In this document: piece after piece, positions 8,614 through 14,945 of the stretch
Position numbering within the stretch: position 1 is the stretch's first letter
Layout of the letters: the number at the start of each line of letters is the position of its first letter
Assembly: GCA_964475205.1 (NCBI GenBank)
Contig: CAYYVQ010000066.1
Coordinates: 1-15,736, forward strand
DNA: 15,736 nucleotides
Source of the DNA: CAYSRM01 sp964475205
GTDB taxonomy: Bacteria; Verrucomicrobiota; Kiritimatiellia; UBA8416; CAYSRM01
Direction: 5' to 3'
Position numbers and translations under genes: made by a program
The notes under the pieces: generated by a model
Told to the model about the DNA's origin: nothing
What the model saw: only the letters and a program-made list of their open reading frames with translations
The model's database searches: none

Positions 8614-10068
8614 ATGAACCATAAACCAAACGCCAAAACCCCAACCCCTGCAGGGACACCTGCCTGCACACAAAGTGTCTCAAGAGACTCCAACGCGTCC
8701 TCACCAACCCACACATCTTTTTCCCAACCATCCACTTACAAGGTCTCTTTCATCAGCCTGGGTTGCGCAAAAAACCTTGTGGATACCCAGTTGATGGCAG
8801 GCTCACTTATTAAAAACGGCTTATCCCTTTCACCCACTCCCGATCAGGCCGATGTTCTGGTGGTCAATACATGCGCTTTTATCGAAGACGCCAGGGAAGA
8901 AGCCTGCGAAGCAATCGAAGAAGCCTGCAACATTAAAAAATCCGGGCAATGCCGGGCTGTAATAGTAACAGGCTGCTTTGCACAGAGATATAAACAGGAT
9001 ACGCTTGATCGCTTTCCGAATGTGGACGCTGTTCTGGGGTTGGACAATATTGATCAACTTGCCGAAACTGTCCGCGAGGTCATGGCTGGTCAGAAAAAAA
9101 TTCTGCGAGTGGACCCGGCGGCAAAAAAACTTTTTAATCCGGATGTCCCCGGCATAGTGTTCACCGGAGGACCATTCGCTTACCTTAAAATCGCCGAGGG
9201 ATGCAACCATGCATGCGCGTTCTGCACAATACCGTCAATCAGGGGCAGATACCGCTCCCGGCCAATCAAAGATCTTGTAGCCGAAGCAGAACAACTCCTT
9301 GAAAACGGACGAAAAGAACTCAACCTGATAGCACAGGATACGACCTCATACGGAAAAGACCTGCCCGGCAATGTGGATATATGCGGTCTGCTGAAGGCAT
9401 TATCTGAAATAGGCGGTGAATTCTGGATAAGAATATTGTACAGCTACCCCCCGCGTATAAACCGGAAACTTCTGGAATGCATAAGCTCCCTGCCCCGGGT
9501 TGTTCCCTATATTGATGTCCCGGTCCAGCACAGTCATCCGGACATTCTGGAAAAGATGAAAAGGGGCAATACCGCCAGGCAGGTGCAGAACATGGTCGGC
9601 TTTATACGGAAAAACCTGCCCGGCGCAACTGTAAGAACCACATGCCTTGTCGGTTTTCCGGGGGAAGAAGATCGACATTTTGAACATCTGGCCGAATACG
9701 TTGAAACCCAACAGTTCGACCATCTTGGCGTATTTGCGTACTCCCCTGAAGAAGGCACCCCAGCAGAACAAATGGCGGGGCGCCCGCCTAAAGCGGTTGC
9801 CGAAGAAAGACGCGACATCATCATGAATATCCAGAGAGATATTGTTAATAAAATCAACAGCAACCTTATCGGGAGCCCCGCATCAGCGCTGCTTGAATCA
9901 CAAACCGAAGAAGCAGGCTCATGGGTAGGCCGCACACAAAGATTCGCCCCCGAAGTCGACGGCATAGCGCTCATAAACGACGTCCCTGAAAACTCATCTC
10001 CCGGCGATATAATCCCGGTAACCTACACCGACGAGGCCGGCTACGACATGATAACCACCGCACGCTGA
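8614..10068 (+). CDS. rimO: Ribosomal protein S12 methylthiotransferase RimO
   Basis: Radical-SAM enzyme that adds a methylthio group to the conserved aspartate of ribosomal protein uS12. The core begins at about residue 43 (KVSFISLGCAKN). Cys51, Cys87 and Cys121 of the UPF0004 domain should bind the auxiliary 4Fe-4S cluster, and Cys197, Cys201 and Cys204 (CNHACAFC) the SAM cluster; the C-terminal 60-70 residues have TRAM-domain character. The RimO-type sequences SIRGRYRSRP and QDTTSYGKDL separate it from the tRNA enzyme MiaB. An unusual N-terminal extension of about 42 residues, rich in Pro, Thr and Ser, precedes the core. No later ATG or GTG is available before the first essential cysteine, so it is kept, although the ribosome site (GGAAAA, 8602-8607) is weak. 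Confidence 0.95.
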   Translation: MNHKPNAKTPTPAGTPACTQSVSRDSNASSPTHTSFSQPSTYKVSFISLGCAKNLVDTQLMAGSLIKNGLSLSPTPDQADVLVVNTCAFIEDAREEACEAIEEACNIKKSGQCRAVIVTGCFAQRYKQDTLDRFPNVDAVLGLDNIDQLAETVREVMAGQKKILRVDPAAKKLFNPDVPGIVFTGGPFAYLKIAEGCNHACAFCTIPSIRGRYRSRPIKDLVAEAEQLLENGRKELNLIAQDTTSYGKDLPGNVDICGLLKALSEIGGEFWIRILYSYPPRINRKLLECISSLPRVVPYIDVPVQHSHPDILEKMKRGNTARQVQNMVGFIRKNLPGATVRTTCLVGFPGEEDRHFEHLAEYVETQQFDHLGVFAYSPEEGTPAEQMAGRPPKAVAEERRDIIMNIQRDIVNKINSNLIGSPASALLESQTEEAGSWVGRTQRFAPEVDGIALINDVPENSSPGDIIPVTYTDEAGYDMITTAR

Positions 10069-10081
10069 ATACTCCGGGTCA

Positions 10082-10158
10082 TCCCCTATCCTTGTCCCGA
10101 TCCTTGCCATTCCCCTCTCTTCCCATTCGTGCCCATTCGTGCCCATTCGTGGTTCAAA
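10082..10158. repeat. Composite intergenic repeat with three ATTCGT decamers
   Basis: A pyrimidine-rich stretch (CTTGTCCCGATC, then CATTCCCCTCTCTT) leads into three tandem decamers GCCCATTCGT (10122-10151, first unit beginning with C) and the constant end GGTTCAAA. A second full copy with the same order of parts is at 13201-13297, and a partial copy is at the left edge of the window. All copies lie between genes. Confidence 0.75.
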
Positions 10159-10180
10159 TGCCCCTTTTTTCAGGATAACA

Positions 10181-10209
10181 TTGACACTTCCCCAAAAACA
10201 AACGACACT
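10181..10209 (+). promoter_or_regulatory. Weak promoter candidate before the zinc-ribbon gene
   Basis: A perfect TTGACA at 10181-10186 is followed at a 17-bp spacer by GACACT, a poor -10 box (three of six matches to TATAAT). It lies 40 bases before the ATG at 10249, in the only sizeable gap of the left block, so a separate promoter is reasonable, but the -10 is not convincing. Confidence 0.22.
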
Positions 10210-10248
10210 CAAAGGCGCGCTGAGAACCTGCAACCAAACACCATAATA

Positions 10249-10740
10249 ATGACTAACGAATGGAACATAAAATCAATGGAGCAGAATTGCTCCGGCTGCG
10301 AAAAACCTTTTCACGATAAAGAAAAGTGTTGCTCCCTCCTCGATTTCACGGAAGCAGGCTATATCCGCTCCGACTACTGCCTCGACTGCTGGAACAGGCG
10401 TCAGAACGAAAGCCCGCCGTTCAGCGTATGGCAGACAGTATACACGGTCCCGCCTCCGGAACCCGAAGAACCGCTCAAAAAAGAAAACGCGGAAAACCTT
10501 CTGCGCCGCCTGATGAAGAAAGAAGACAGTTCCAAAGACGGCGTCCGCTACATCCTTGCAGTAATGCTCGAAAGAAAAAAGCTTCTCGTGGAGCGCGATA
10601 CTAAAACAACCGACCACGGCGATAAGATAAGGATCTATGAACACAGGAAAACGGGAGAAACCCTTATCATCCGCGACCCGCAATTGAACCTTAACAGCCT
10701 CGGCAAACTTCAGCGGCAGGTAGCGGATATGCTTTCCTGA
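10249..10740 (+). CDS. Zinc-ribbon-containing protein of unknown function
   Basis: I do not recognise this 163-residue protein. Its N-terminal third carries two CxxC knuckles, Cys14/Cys17 and Cys44/Cys47, with Cys27, Cys28 and His22 between them, as expected of a zinc ribbon. A Pro/Glu linker (about 67-78) leads to a charged helical C-terminal part (about 80-163), with the segment GDKIRIYEHRKTGETLIIRD looking like a small beta unit. It is soluble with no signal or membrane segment. The open frame extends upstream to 10129, but those residues are translated from the ATTCGT repeat, so the ATG at 10249 (or 10276) is preferred; neither has a clear ribosome site. It is 25 bp before the deacylase gene. 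A regulatory or nucleic-acid-binding adaptor role is possible but unproven. Confidence 0.7.
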   Translation: MTNEWNIKSMEQNCSGCEKPFHDKEKCCSLLDFTEAGYIRSDYCLDCWNRRQNESPPFSVWQTVYTVPPPEPEEPLKKENAENLLRRLMKKEDSSKDGVRYILAVMLERKKLLVERDTKTTDHGDKIRIYEHRKTGETLIIRDPQLNLNSLGKLQRQVADMLS

Positions 10741-10765
10741 ACAAACAGCTGCTCCGGAAAAAACA

Positions 10766-12325
10766 ATGCTTGATATCAAGATAACCGGAGGCACGGTTTA
10801 CGACGGCACAGGCCGGGCCCCTGTAAAAACAGACGTTGGCATCAATAAAGATGCCATTTGCAAACTTGGCAATCTCAACGCCGCAGAGTCCCATGTTACT
10901 ATAGAAGCATCCGGTCTTGCAGTATGCCCCGGATTTATTGATGCGCATTCACATTCCGATACTTACCTTCTGATTGATCCCTTCTCCACAAGCAAAATAT
11001 TCCAGGGAATCACCACTGAAATTGTCGGCAACTGCGGAAGCTCGGCGGCGCCCCTGTATCCGCCCCACCGAATGCCTTCGGACTGGGAGGCGCAGACATA
11101 TCCTGCACATTGGCGCACAATGGAAGACTACAGGATGTTGCTGGAACGAATTGCCCCGGCCGTGAATGTGGCCCCGCTCGTGGGCCACCGCAACTTGCGC
11201 GTGGCGGCCATGGGTTTCGAACACCGCAGGGCAACATTCGGAGAGCTGGAAATGATGAAAAGACTTCTTGAGGAAGCTTTGGATCAGGGTGGCCGAGGGC
11301 TCAGCACAGGCCTGATTTACGCGCCGTCATCTTCTGCGGATGTCGAAGAAATATCAGCCCTGACAGGAATAGTAGCCGCAAGGGAAGGCGTCTACACCAG
11401 CCACATGCGCAACGAAGGCTCAGCGCTGATAGCAGCTATCGAAGAAACATTGTTAATCGCCCGAAAAAGCGGGGTCACTACTGAAATATCGCATCTCAAA
11501 GCATCCGGCAGACAAAACTGGCCCCTGATAGACACAGCTCTTTCCTATATCGATCAGGCCATCGACTCAGGATTGCCCGTCGCCGCCGACCGCTATCCTT
11601 ACACAACCGGATACACCGATCTTGATGTCGTTCTTCCCGACTGGGCCCATGACGGCGGACGGGAAAACCTGCTTGCCCGGCTGGCTGACCGAGGCAGTGT
11701 TGACAGAATTCGCAAAGACCTGCTGAACGCCAGGGACGAGGAAGATTGGGCCTGCGTGATCATCGGTTCAACCTCTCACCCGGACAATACCCGGTTCCGT
11801 GGTCAAGGACTCACTGATGTAGCAGCCAGCCTGGATCTTCACCCCGTTGACGCAATAATACATCTGGCAAAAACGGACAAACTGCAGACAACTGCTTTCT
11901 TTGGTGGAATGAAAGAGGAAAACATGCGCAAAGTACTGGCAACTCCCTGGGTTATGGTAGGAACCGACGCTTCCCTCAGAACTCCAGGCGGAACTCTAGG
12001 ACAGGACTTTCCGCATCCTAGAGCCTATGGAACATATGCCAGGTACTTTGACATATGCTCGGGCATCCCCGGTATGAGCCTCGCCGAAGCCATAAGAAAG
12101 GTAACTTCTCTGCCTGCTCGGCATTTCGGGCTCAAGGGTAGAGGCCTTATCAAAAAAGGTAACTACGCCGACCTTGTAATTTTCGATCCGGACAATTTCA
12201 AAGACCATTCCAACTATTCAAATCCGCACCAGCTCACTGCCGGCATTAAACATCTCTGCGTCAACGGCCAACTCACTATCCATAACACCCGCCTAACCAG
12301 CGCCCGCGCCGGCATGATTCTTTGA
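10766..12325 (+). CDS. N-acyl-D-amino-acid deacylase (D-aminoacylase), amidohydrolase family
   Basis: Predicted to hydrolyse N-acylated D-amino acids or related amides, in the cytosol since no signal peptide is seen. The 519 residues match the D-aminoacylase branch of the amidohydrolase superfamily: HSH metal ligands His61 and His63 (DAHSHSD), Cys90 (EIVGNCGSS) in place of the usual carboxylated lysine, His213 (SHMRNEG), His243 (EISHLKASG), and catalytic Asp401 (VGTDAS), followed by the family block HPRAYGTY (417-424). Small beta-sandwich pieces flank the barrel at the N-terminus (ITGGTVYDGTG) and C-terminus (GNYADLVIFD). CCGGAAA (GGA 10756-10758) is 7 bases before the ATG. Possible substrates are N-acyl D-amino acids from cell-wall turnover; substrate choice cannot be read from sequence. 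Confidence 0.9.
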   Translation: MLDIKITGGTVYDGTGRAPVKTDVGINKDAICKLGNLNAAESHVTIEASGLAVCPGFIDAHSHSDTYLLIDPFSTSKIFQGITTEIVGNCGSSAAPLYPPHRMPSDWEAQTYPAHWRTMEDYRMLLERIAPAVNVAPLVGHRNLRVAAMGFEHRRATFGELEMMKRLLEEALDQGGRGLSTGLIYAPSSSADVEEISALTGIVAAREGVYTSHMRNEGSALIAAIEETLLIARKSGVTTEISHLKASGRQNWPLIDTALSYIDQAIDSGLPVAADRYPYTTGYTDLDVVLPDWAHDGGRENLLARLADRGSVDRIRKDLLNARDEEDWACVIIGSTSHPDNTRFRGQGLTDVAASLDLHPVDAIIHLAKTDKLQTTAFFGGMKEENMRKVLATPWVMVGTDASLRTPGGTLGQDFPHPRAYGTYARYFDICSGIPGMSLAEAIRKVTSLPARHFGLKGRGLIKKGNYADLVIFDPDNFKDHSNYSNPHQLTAGIKHLCVNGQLTIHNTRLTSARAGMIL

Positions 12326-12338
12326 ATACCGAAAATCA

Positions 12339-12403
12339 TATTTCTCGCCGGACTTCGTCACGAGTTGCCCCATAGTATCCTGGCAACTTTCCAGTGAGAA
12401 ATA
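12339..12403. other. Nested stem-loop downstream of the deacylase gene
   Basis: Two perfect inverted repeats are nested: outer arms TATTTCTC (12339-12346) and GAGAAATA (12396-12403), inner arms AGTTGCC (12363-12369) and GGCAACT (12382-12388) around a 12-base loop. No T-run follows, so it is not an ordinary intrinsic terminator. It may be an RNA 3'-end structure or another dispersed repeat. Confidence 0.5.
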
Positions 12404-12407
12404 CGAA

Positions 12408-12497
12408 ACCAGTACAGCAGGTTATCCCGTAACCTGCTGCCGCACACCTTCACGCTTGGTCATACCAGTACAGCAGGTTATCCCGTAACCTGCTGCC
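12408..12497. repeat. Two identical palindromic repeat units (REP-like)
   Basis: A 34-base unit occurs twice with no difference, at 12408-12441 and 12464-12497 (period 56). Each contains 10-bp perfect arms, CAGCAGGTTA and TAACCTGCTG, around loop TCCCG (12415-12439 and 12471-12495). Related palindromes with altered loops occur right of the tRNA at 12901-12923, 12988-13012 and 13026-13048. This is the pattern of REP-type extragenic palindromes. Confidence 0.85.
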
Positions 12498-12561
12498 ACT
12501 CAGAGCAGTCGCCACATCTATAGCATCCCCGAGCTTTCCATCGGATTTTTAAATTAAGGGG

Positions 12562-12590
12562 TTGATTCCCCACGCCTCTGACGCTAATAT
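12562..12590 (+). promoter_or_regulatory. Sigma70-type promoter of the tRNA-Phe gene
   Basis: TTGATT (12562-12567) and TAATAT (12585-12590) are separated by exactly 17 bp. Transcription would start near 12597-12600, giving a tRNA precursor with a 5' leader of about 30 bases. The -35 box sits in the loop of a small inverted repeat, GGGG (12558-12561) and CCCC (12568-12571). Confidence 0.65.
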
Positions 12591-12599
12591 TCTTTTCTT

Positions 12600-12615
12600 T
12601 GTTTCATGTGAAACA
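12600..12615. promoter_or_regulatory. parS-like ParB-binding site
   Basis: The 16 bases TGTTTCATGTGAAACA differ at one central position (T for C at position 8) from the classical bacterial parS palindrome TGTTTCACGTGAAACA. Seven of the eight base pairs of the dyad are kept. It lies at the predicted transcription start of tRNA-Phe, 15 bases before the mature tRNA. ParB binding would mark it as a chromosome-segregation site; a repressor operator is the alternative. Confidence 0.6.
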
Positions 12616-12630
12616 TGTCAGACATTGCAG

Positions 12631-12703
<73 letters not shown>

Positions 12704-12837
12704 CCCCGGCGCACCAGTCTATGCCGCCACCGCGTCACAGTAACATTTACACCAGGATATGATTTGACTTTATGCGATTGATGGATGCTGCCATCGGCTG
12801 TTACCGCCTCTTTATTGTTGTATTGCCGCTGGTTGCG
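12704..12837. other. Gap after tRNA-Phe, nothing recognised
   Basis: No gene, intrinsic terminator or repeat member is evident in these 134 bases between the tRNA and the repeat cluster. A weak GATGG/CCATC stem near 12780-12796 has no following T-run. Confidence 0.4.
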
Positions 12838-12873
12838 GGATCCGCCTTCTCCGCCGCGGCGGATACGGCGAGA
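12838..12873 (+). repeat. GC-rich repeat, first copy
   Basis: Contains the perfect 14-bp palindrome TCCGCCGCGGCGGA (12850-12863) followed by TACGGCGAG. An inverted, slightly diverged copy is at 13923-13959 (CTCGCCGTATCCGCCGCG on the plus strand). The pair flanks the repeat cluster and gene fragment between them. Confidence 0.75.
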
Positions 12874-12895
12874 CAGCTAACCCGCTGTACCTGAT

Positions 12896-13085
12896 AAGTA
12901 CAGCAGGTTGTGTCAACCTGCTGCCAAAACACATCGGAAATCGCAGATGACAGAGAGGGAACATAGAACCAGCAGCTTACATGAACCCAGCGGGTTACGG
13001 GATAACCCGCTGTACCAAGAAAGTACAGCAGGTTGTGTCAACCTGCTGCCAAAACGCATCAGAAACCGCAGATGACGGAGCGGGA
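12896..13085. repeat. Duplicated 65-bp module with palindromes
   Basis: 12896-12960 and 13021-13085 align without gaps and match at 60 of 65 bases. Each starts with a palindrome with arms CAGCAGGTTG and CAACCTGCTG around loop TGT (12901-12923, 13026-13048). Between them, 12988-13012 is a third palindrome with arms CAGCGGGTTA and TAACCCGCTG. Degenerate halves are seen near 12875 and 12970. Confidence 0.85.
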
Positions 13086-13110
13086 AGAGGGGCAGTACAA
13101 TACGAAAACC

Positions 13111-13148
13111 AGCAGGTTCCAGGACAAACATCAGGTTCCATGACAAAC
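13111..13148. repeat. 19-bp tandem repeat, two copies
   Basis: 13111-13129 and 13130-13148 are adjacent 19-base units that match at 17 positions and contain CAGGTTCCA followed by GACAAAC. The CAGCAGGTTCC start resembles a half of the palindrome family just to the left. Confidence 0.6.
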
Positions 13149-13200
13149 AAAAAACCGGATTAACATTCCAACTGTTTTGCCCTTTTACACCTCATCATTC

Positions 13201-13297
13201 CCCATCCTTGTCCCGATCCTCGTCCCGATCCTTGTCATTCCCCACTACTCTCCCCTACTTCCCATTCGTGCCCATTCGTGTCCATTCGTGGTTCAAA
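13201..13297. repeat. Composite intergenic repeat, second full copy
   Basis: Same order as the copy at 10082-10158: CCCGATCCTTGTC units, a pyrimidine-rich link, three ATTCGTG decamers (13261-13290), then GTTCAAA. The CCCGATC part is expanded by one extra unit here. Confidence 0.75.
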
Positions 13298-13319
13298 ATC
13301 TTTTCTTCCCCCCTCATCA

Positions 13320-13430
13320 TCCTCGTCCCGATCCTTGTCATTCCCCAACATCTAAGAGGACAAAGATCGGGACGAAGATCAAGAAGACGAAGATCGGGAC
13401 AAGGATCGAGACACAGATCAAGAGGATATG
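13320..13430. repeat. Inverted GATCGGGAC arrays
   Basis: CTCGTCCCGATCCTTGTC at 13322-13339 is followed within 20 bases by purine-rich reverse-complement units (AAGATCGGGAC near 13363 and 13390, AAGGATCGAGAC near 13401). The first arm pair (13321-13339 with 13360-13378) matches at about 17 of 19 positions, enough for a strong hairpin. Any reading frame through it gives only Asp/Arg/Lys simple sequence, so it is not coding. Confidence 0.65.
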
Positions 13431-13507
13431 GAAGGAGCAAAATTACCTACCAAATCGCAAAGACCGTGCAACATCGGCAAGAAACGTGTACTTTTTCTGC
13501 CAGCCAA

Positions 13508-13801
13508 TCAACGCACTATAAATATCGTGCCAGATGGCGGCTCAACCATGAGCAGCCCGCCGTCACCGCTATCGTCCAGATTGCGAAGCTGCCAGACATC
13601 CCCGCCAAGATCGTCTTTGAGCGAACCGGCCGTGTAGGTGTAATACACTACCTGGCCCTCTGGCGCGCGCAGGCGGGTTTCGGCTGTCGTGTACGGATCC
13701 GACTCCGTCCCGCTGCCGCCTGTGGAAGTCGCGTCAAAATTGGTCACCACGCCGGTGATCCTGGATTCGCCGCTGCCACTGCTGAGCTGTGGGTCACAGG
13801 G
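13508..13801 (-). pseudogene. Fragment of a Gly/Ser-rich surface-type protein gene
   Basis: The minus strand has an open frame with protein-like content from about 13783 to TGA at 13508: a Gly/Ser/Thr-rich stretch (STGGSGTESDPYTT), then EGQVVYYTYTAGSLKDDLGG and VWQLRNLDDSGDGGLL. This looks like an internal piece of a large secreted or repeat-containing (YD/RHS-like) protein, but the family is not certain. There is no ribosome site or natural start; an in-frame stop lies at 13802-13804, while a neighbouring frame through the 18-bp tandem repeat reads DPVTHTDPVTHSS, suggesting a frameshifted upstream continuation. It is probably a decayed remnant. Confidence 0.45.
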
Positions 13802-13823
13802 TCAGTGTGGGTCACAGGGTCAG
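13788..13823. repeat. Perfect 18-bp tandem duplication
   Basis: TGTGGGTCACAGGGTCAG is repeated twice without difference, at 13788-13805 and 13806-13823. It sits at the 5' end of the minus-strand gene fragment. The length is a multiple of three, so it would add six residues without changing frame. Confidence 0.85.
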
Positions 13824-13922
13824 GCCTGCGAATTAACAATTAGCGATCTTTAAAGTGCCCTCTTGACATTCCACCAACACCCCTGTAGGAGCCGAACCCC
13901 CTGTGCGGCGAACTCCCGAAGA

Positions 13923-13993
13923 CCTCGCCGTATCCGCCGCGACGGAAAAGGCGGGCGGAACTTCCATATTTGGTTTTTTTTAGACGAAAAAAA
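13923..13993. repeat. GC-rich repeat, inverted second copy, with T8/A7 hairpin
   Basis: CTCGCCGTATCCGCCGCG at 13925-13942 is the reverse complement of the repeat at 12838-12873. About 15 bases further, T8 (13974-13981) and A7 (13987-13993) around AGACG can form a weak AT hairpin. This may be the end of a mobile or repeat unit; it is not a convincing terminator. Confidence 0.55.
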
Positions 13994-14275
13994 CATGATG
14001 AAAAGGACCGAGCATCGGAGCGCTGGAAAAACAAGAAATAAATTCCTTTATGGGCACTACGCCCGCAACCTCTCGCCATGTATCAACGACTTACAACGAA
14101 AATCAGCCACTTTTGGCCGAAATTCGGCGTTGCCCTGCGAAAGCTGGGTTAGGGCGATGGATCAAGGGGAGAGGGGAAGCGTGTCGGTTAAGTGTGTTCT
14201 CTGGCACATCATAGACAAACCAGCGGAGTACTGCCTACGGATGTCATTGGGAAACCCGGATTGAGCCGTCTTTCT
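13994..14275. other. Non-coding stretch, no gene supported
   Basis: No frame here has a start with a ribosome site or protein-like content. The odd-centred palindrome GCCGAAATTCGGC (14116-14128) and a small GGGC/GCCC stem (14052-14064) are the only structures seen. The stretch lies downstream of the minus-strand operon and between it and the gene fragment, which also reads leftwards. Confidence 0.5.
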
Positions 14276-14944
14276 CTATCCGCAATAACCGCAGACACCC
14301 GTACGCGGAGAATTGACAAGCGGCAAATAACCTTCTTCCTCATCGCCTGCGCAGGCGTCACAGAACACGGAATCCATATCGATACCCCAGCCCGTGCCTT
14401 GAATCTGTGTGGCCGGTTTCCCGCATTCGGCGCATTCCCACGGCGGCGGTTCATTCCTCGCGAGCAATGTGATGTCCGGTTTCTTGACCTGGCGCTCCCG
14501 GATTTCTACGACACGGAGCTTCAGCTCCGTGGTCGAGCCGTAATCGTATTCGTGCTGGAACTTCGTGTCCGGCCCCAGAACGTTGTACAGCTTCTGACTC
14601 ATGGTTTTCTCACGAGGACCGAAGAGCATATCATCTGCCGGATGCACGGAATACCGCTGCCCGTCGATTGTAAAACAGCTCAGATGCCAGCAACACTCAA
14701 GCCAGATGTCCCGCAGAAAACTGTCCAGGCCTTCTAGTGTCAAAGCGCCGGGCATCTCCACATGCAACCAATACATAGGCATATGATTCCCTTCGATCAC
14801 AAGATGGAACATCTTGACGGCCTTGCCGGCTTCTTCGACTGTCTGAGCTATGCATTTCTTGAGATGGCGCGTCATCTGCGCCTTGTTGAACGTCTGCTTG
14901 CACAGCATGCATTGACCGGGGTATCGCGTTTTCTCGGCAATCAT
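14276..14944 (-). CDS. pRiA4b ORF-3-like protein with zinc-binding termini
   Basis: A 222-residue soluble protein. The middle matches the plasmid pRiA4b ORF-3 family (PF07929-type): LDSFLRDIWLECCWHLSCF (73-91), GQRYS and, later, FQHEYDYGSTTELKLRVVE (129-147). That family is common near mobile elements and has no established biochemical role. The N-terminus has a C2HC finger (Cys12, Cys15, His27, Cys31); the C-terminus has a zinc ribbon (Cys171, Cys174, Cys195, Cys198) and a final CGYCG. The ATG at 14944 is chosen over an upstream one because AAGGA lies 7 bases before it and the upstream gene stops one base before it, which implies coupling. The opposite-strand frame at 14192-14737 is its shadow. 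Confidence 0.8.
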   Translation of the reverse strand: MIAEKTRYPGQCMLCKQTFNKAQMTRHLKKCIAQTVEEAGKAVKMFHLVIEGNHMPMYWLHVEMPGALTLEGLDSFLRDIWLECCWHLSCFTIDGQRYSVHPADDMLFGPREKTMSQKLYNVLGPDTKFQHEYDYGSTTELKLRVVEIRERQVKKPDITLLARNEPPPWECAECGKPATQIQGTGWGIDMDSVFCDACAGDEEEGYLPLVNSPRTGVCGYCG

Positions 14945-14945
14945 C

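Noticed and set aside
10129..10248. Upstream start for the zinc-ribbon protein
   Set aside because: The added residues (beginning MPIRAHSWFK) are translation of the intergenic ATTCGT repeat.
12523..12552. Intrinsic terminator (CCGA/TCGG stem followed by ATTTTT)
   Set aside because: The stem is only four base pairs with an eight-base loop, too weak to support.
13208..13843. Plus-strand frame of 211 codons through the repeat arrays
   Set aside because: It runs through several unrelated repeats and opposite to the better-supported gene fragment; composition is Arg/Ser simple sequence.
14148..14160. Integron attC-like core (GGTTAGGGCG)
   Set aside because: The seven-base GTTRRRY core does not match, and no partner RYYYAAC half or integrase is seen.
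14192..14737. Plus-strand frame of 181 codons
   Set aside because: It is the antisense shadow of the pRiA4b ORF-3-like gene, which has a ribosome site, zinc motifs and family blocks.
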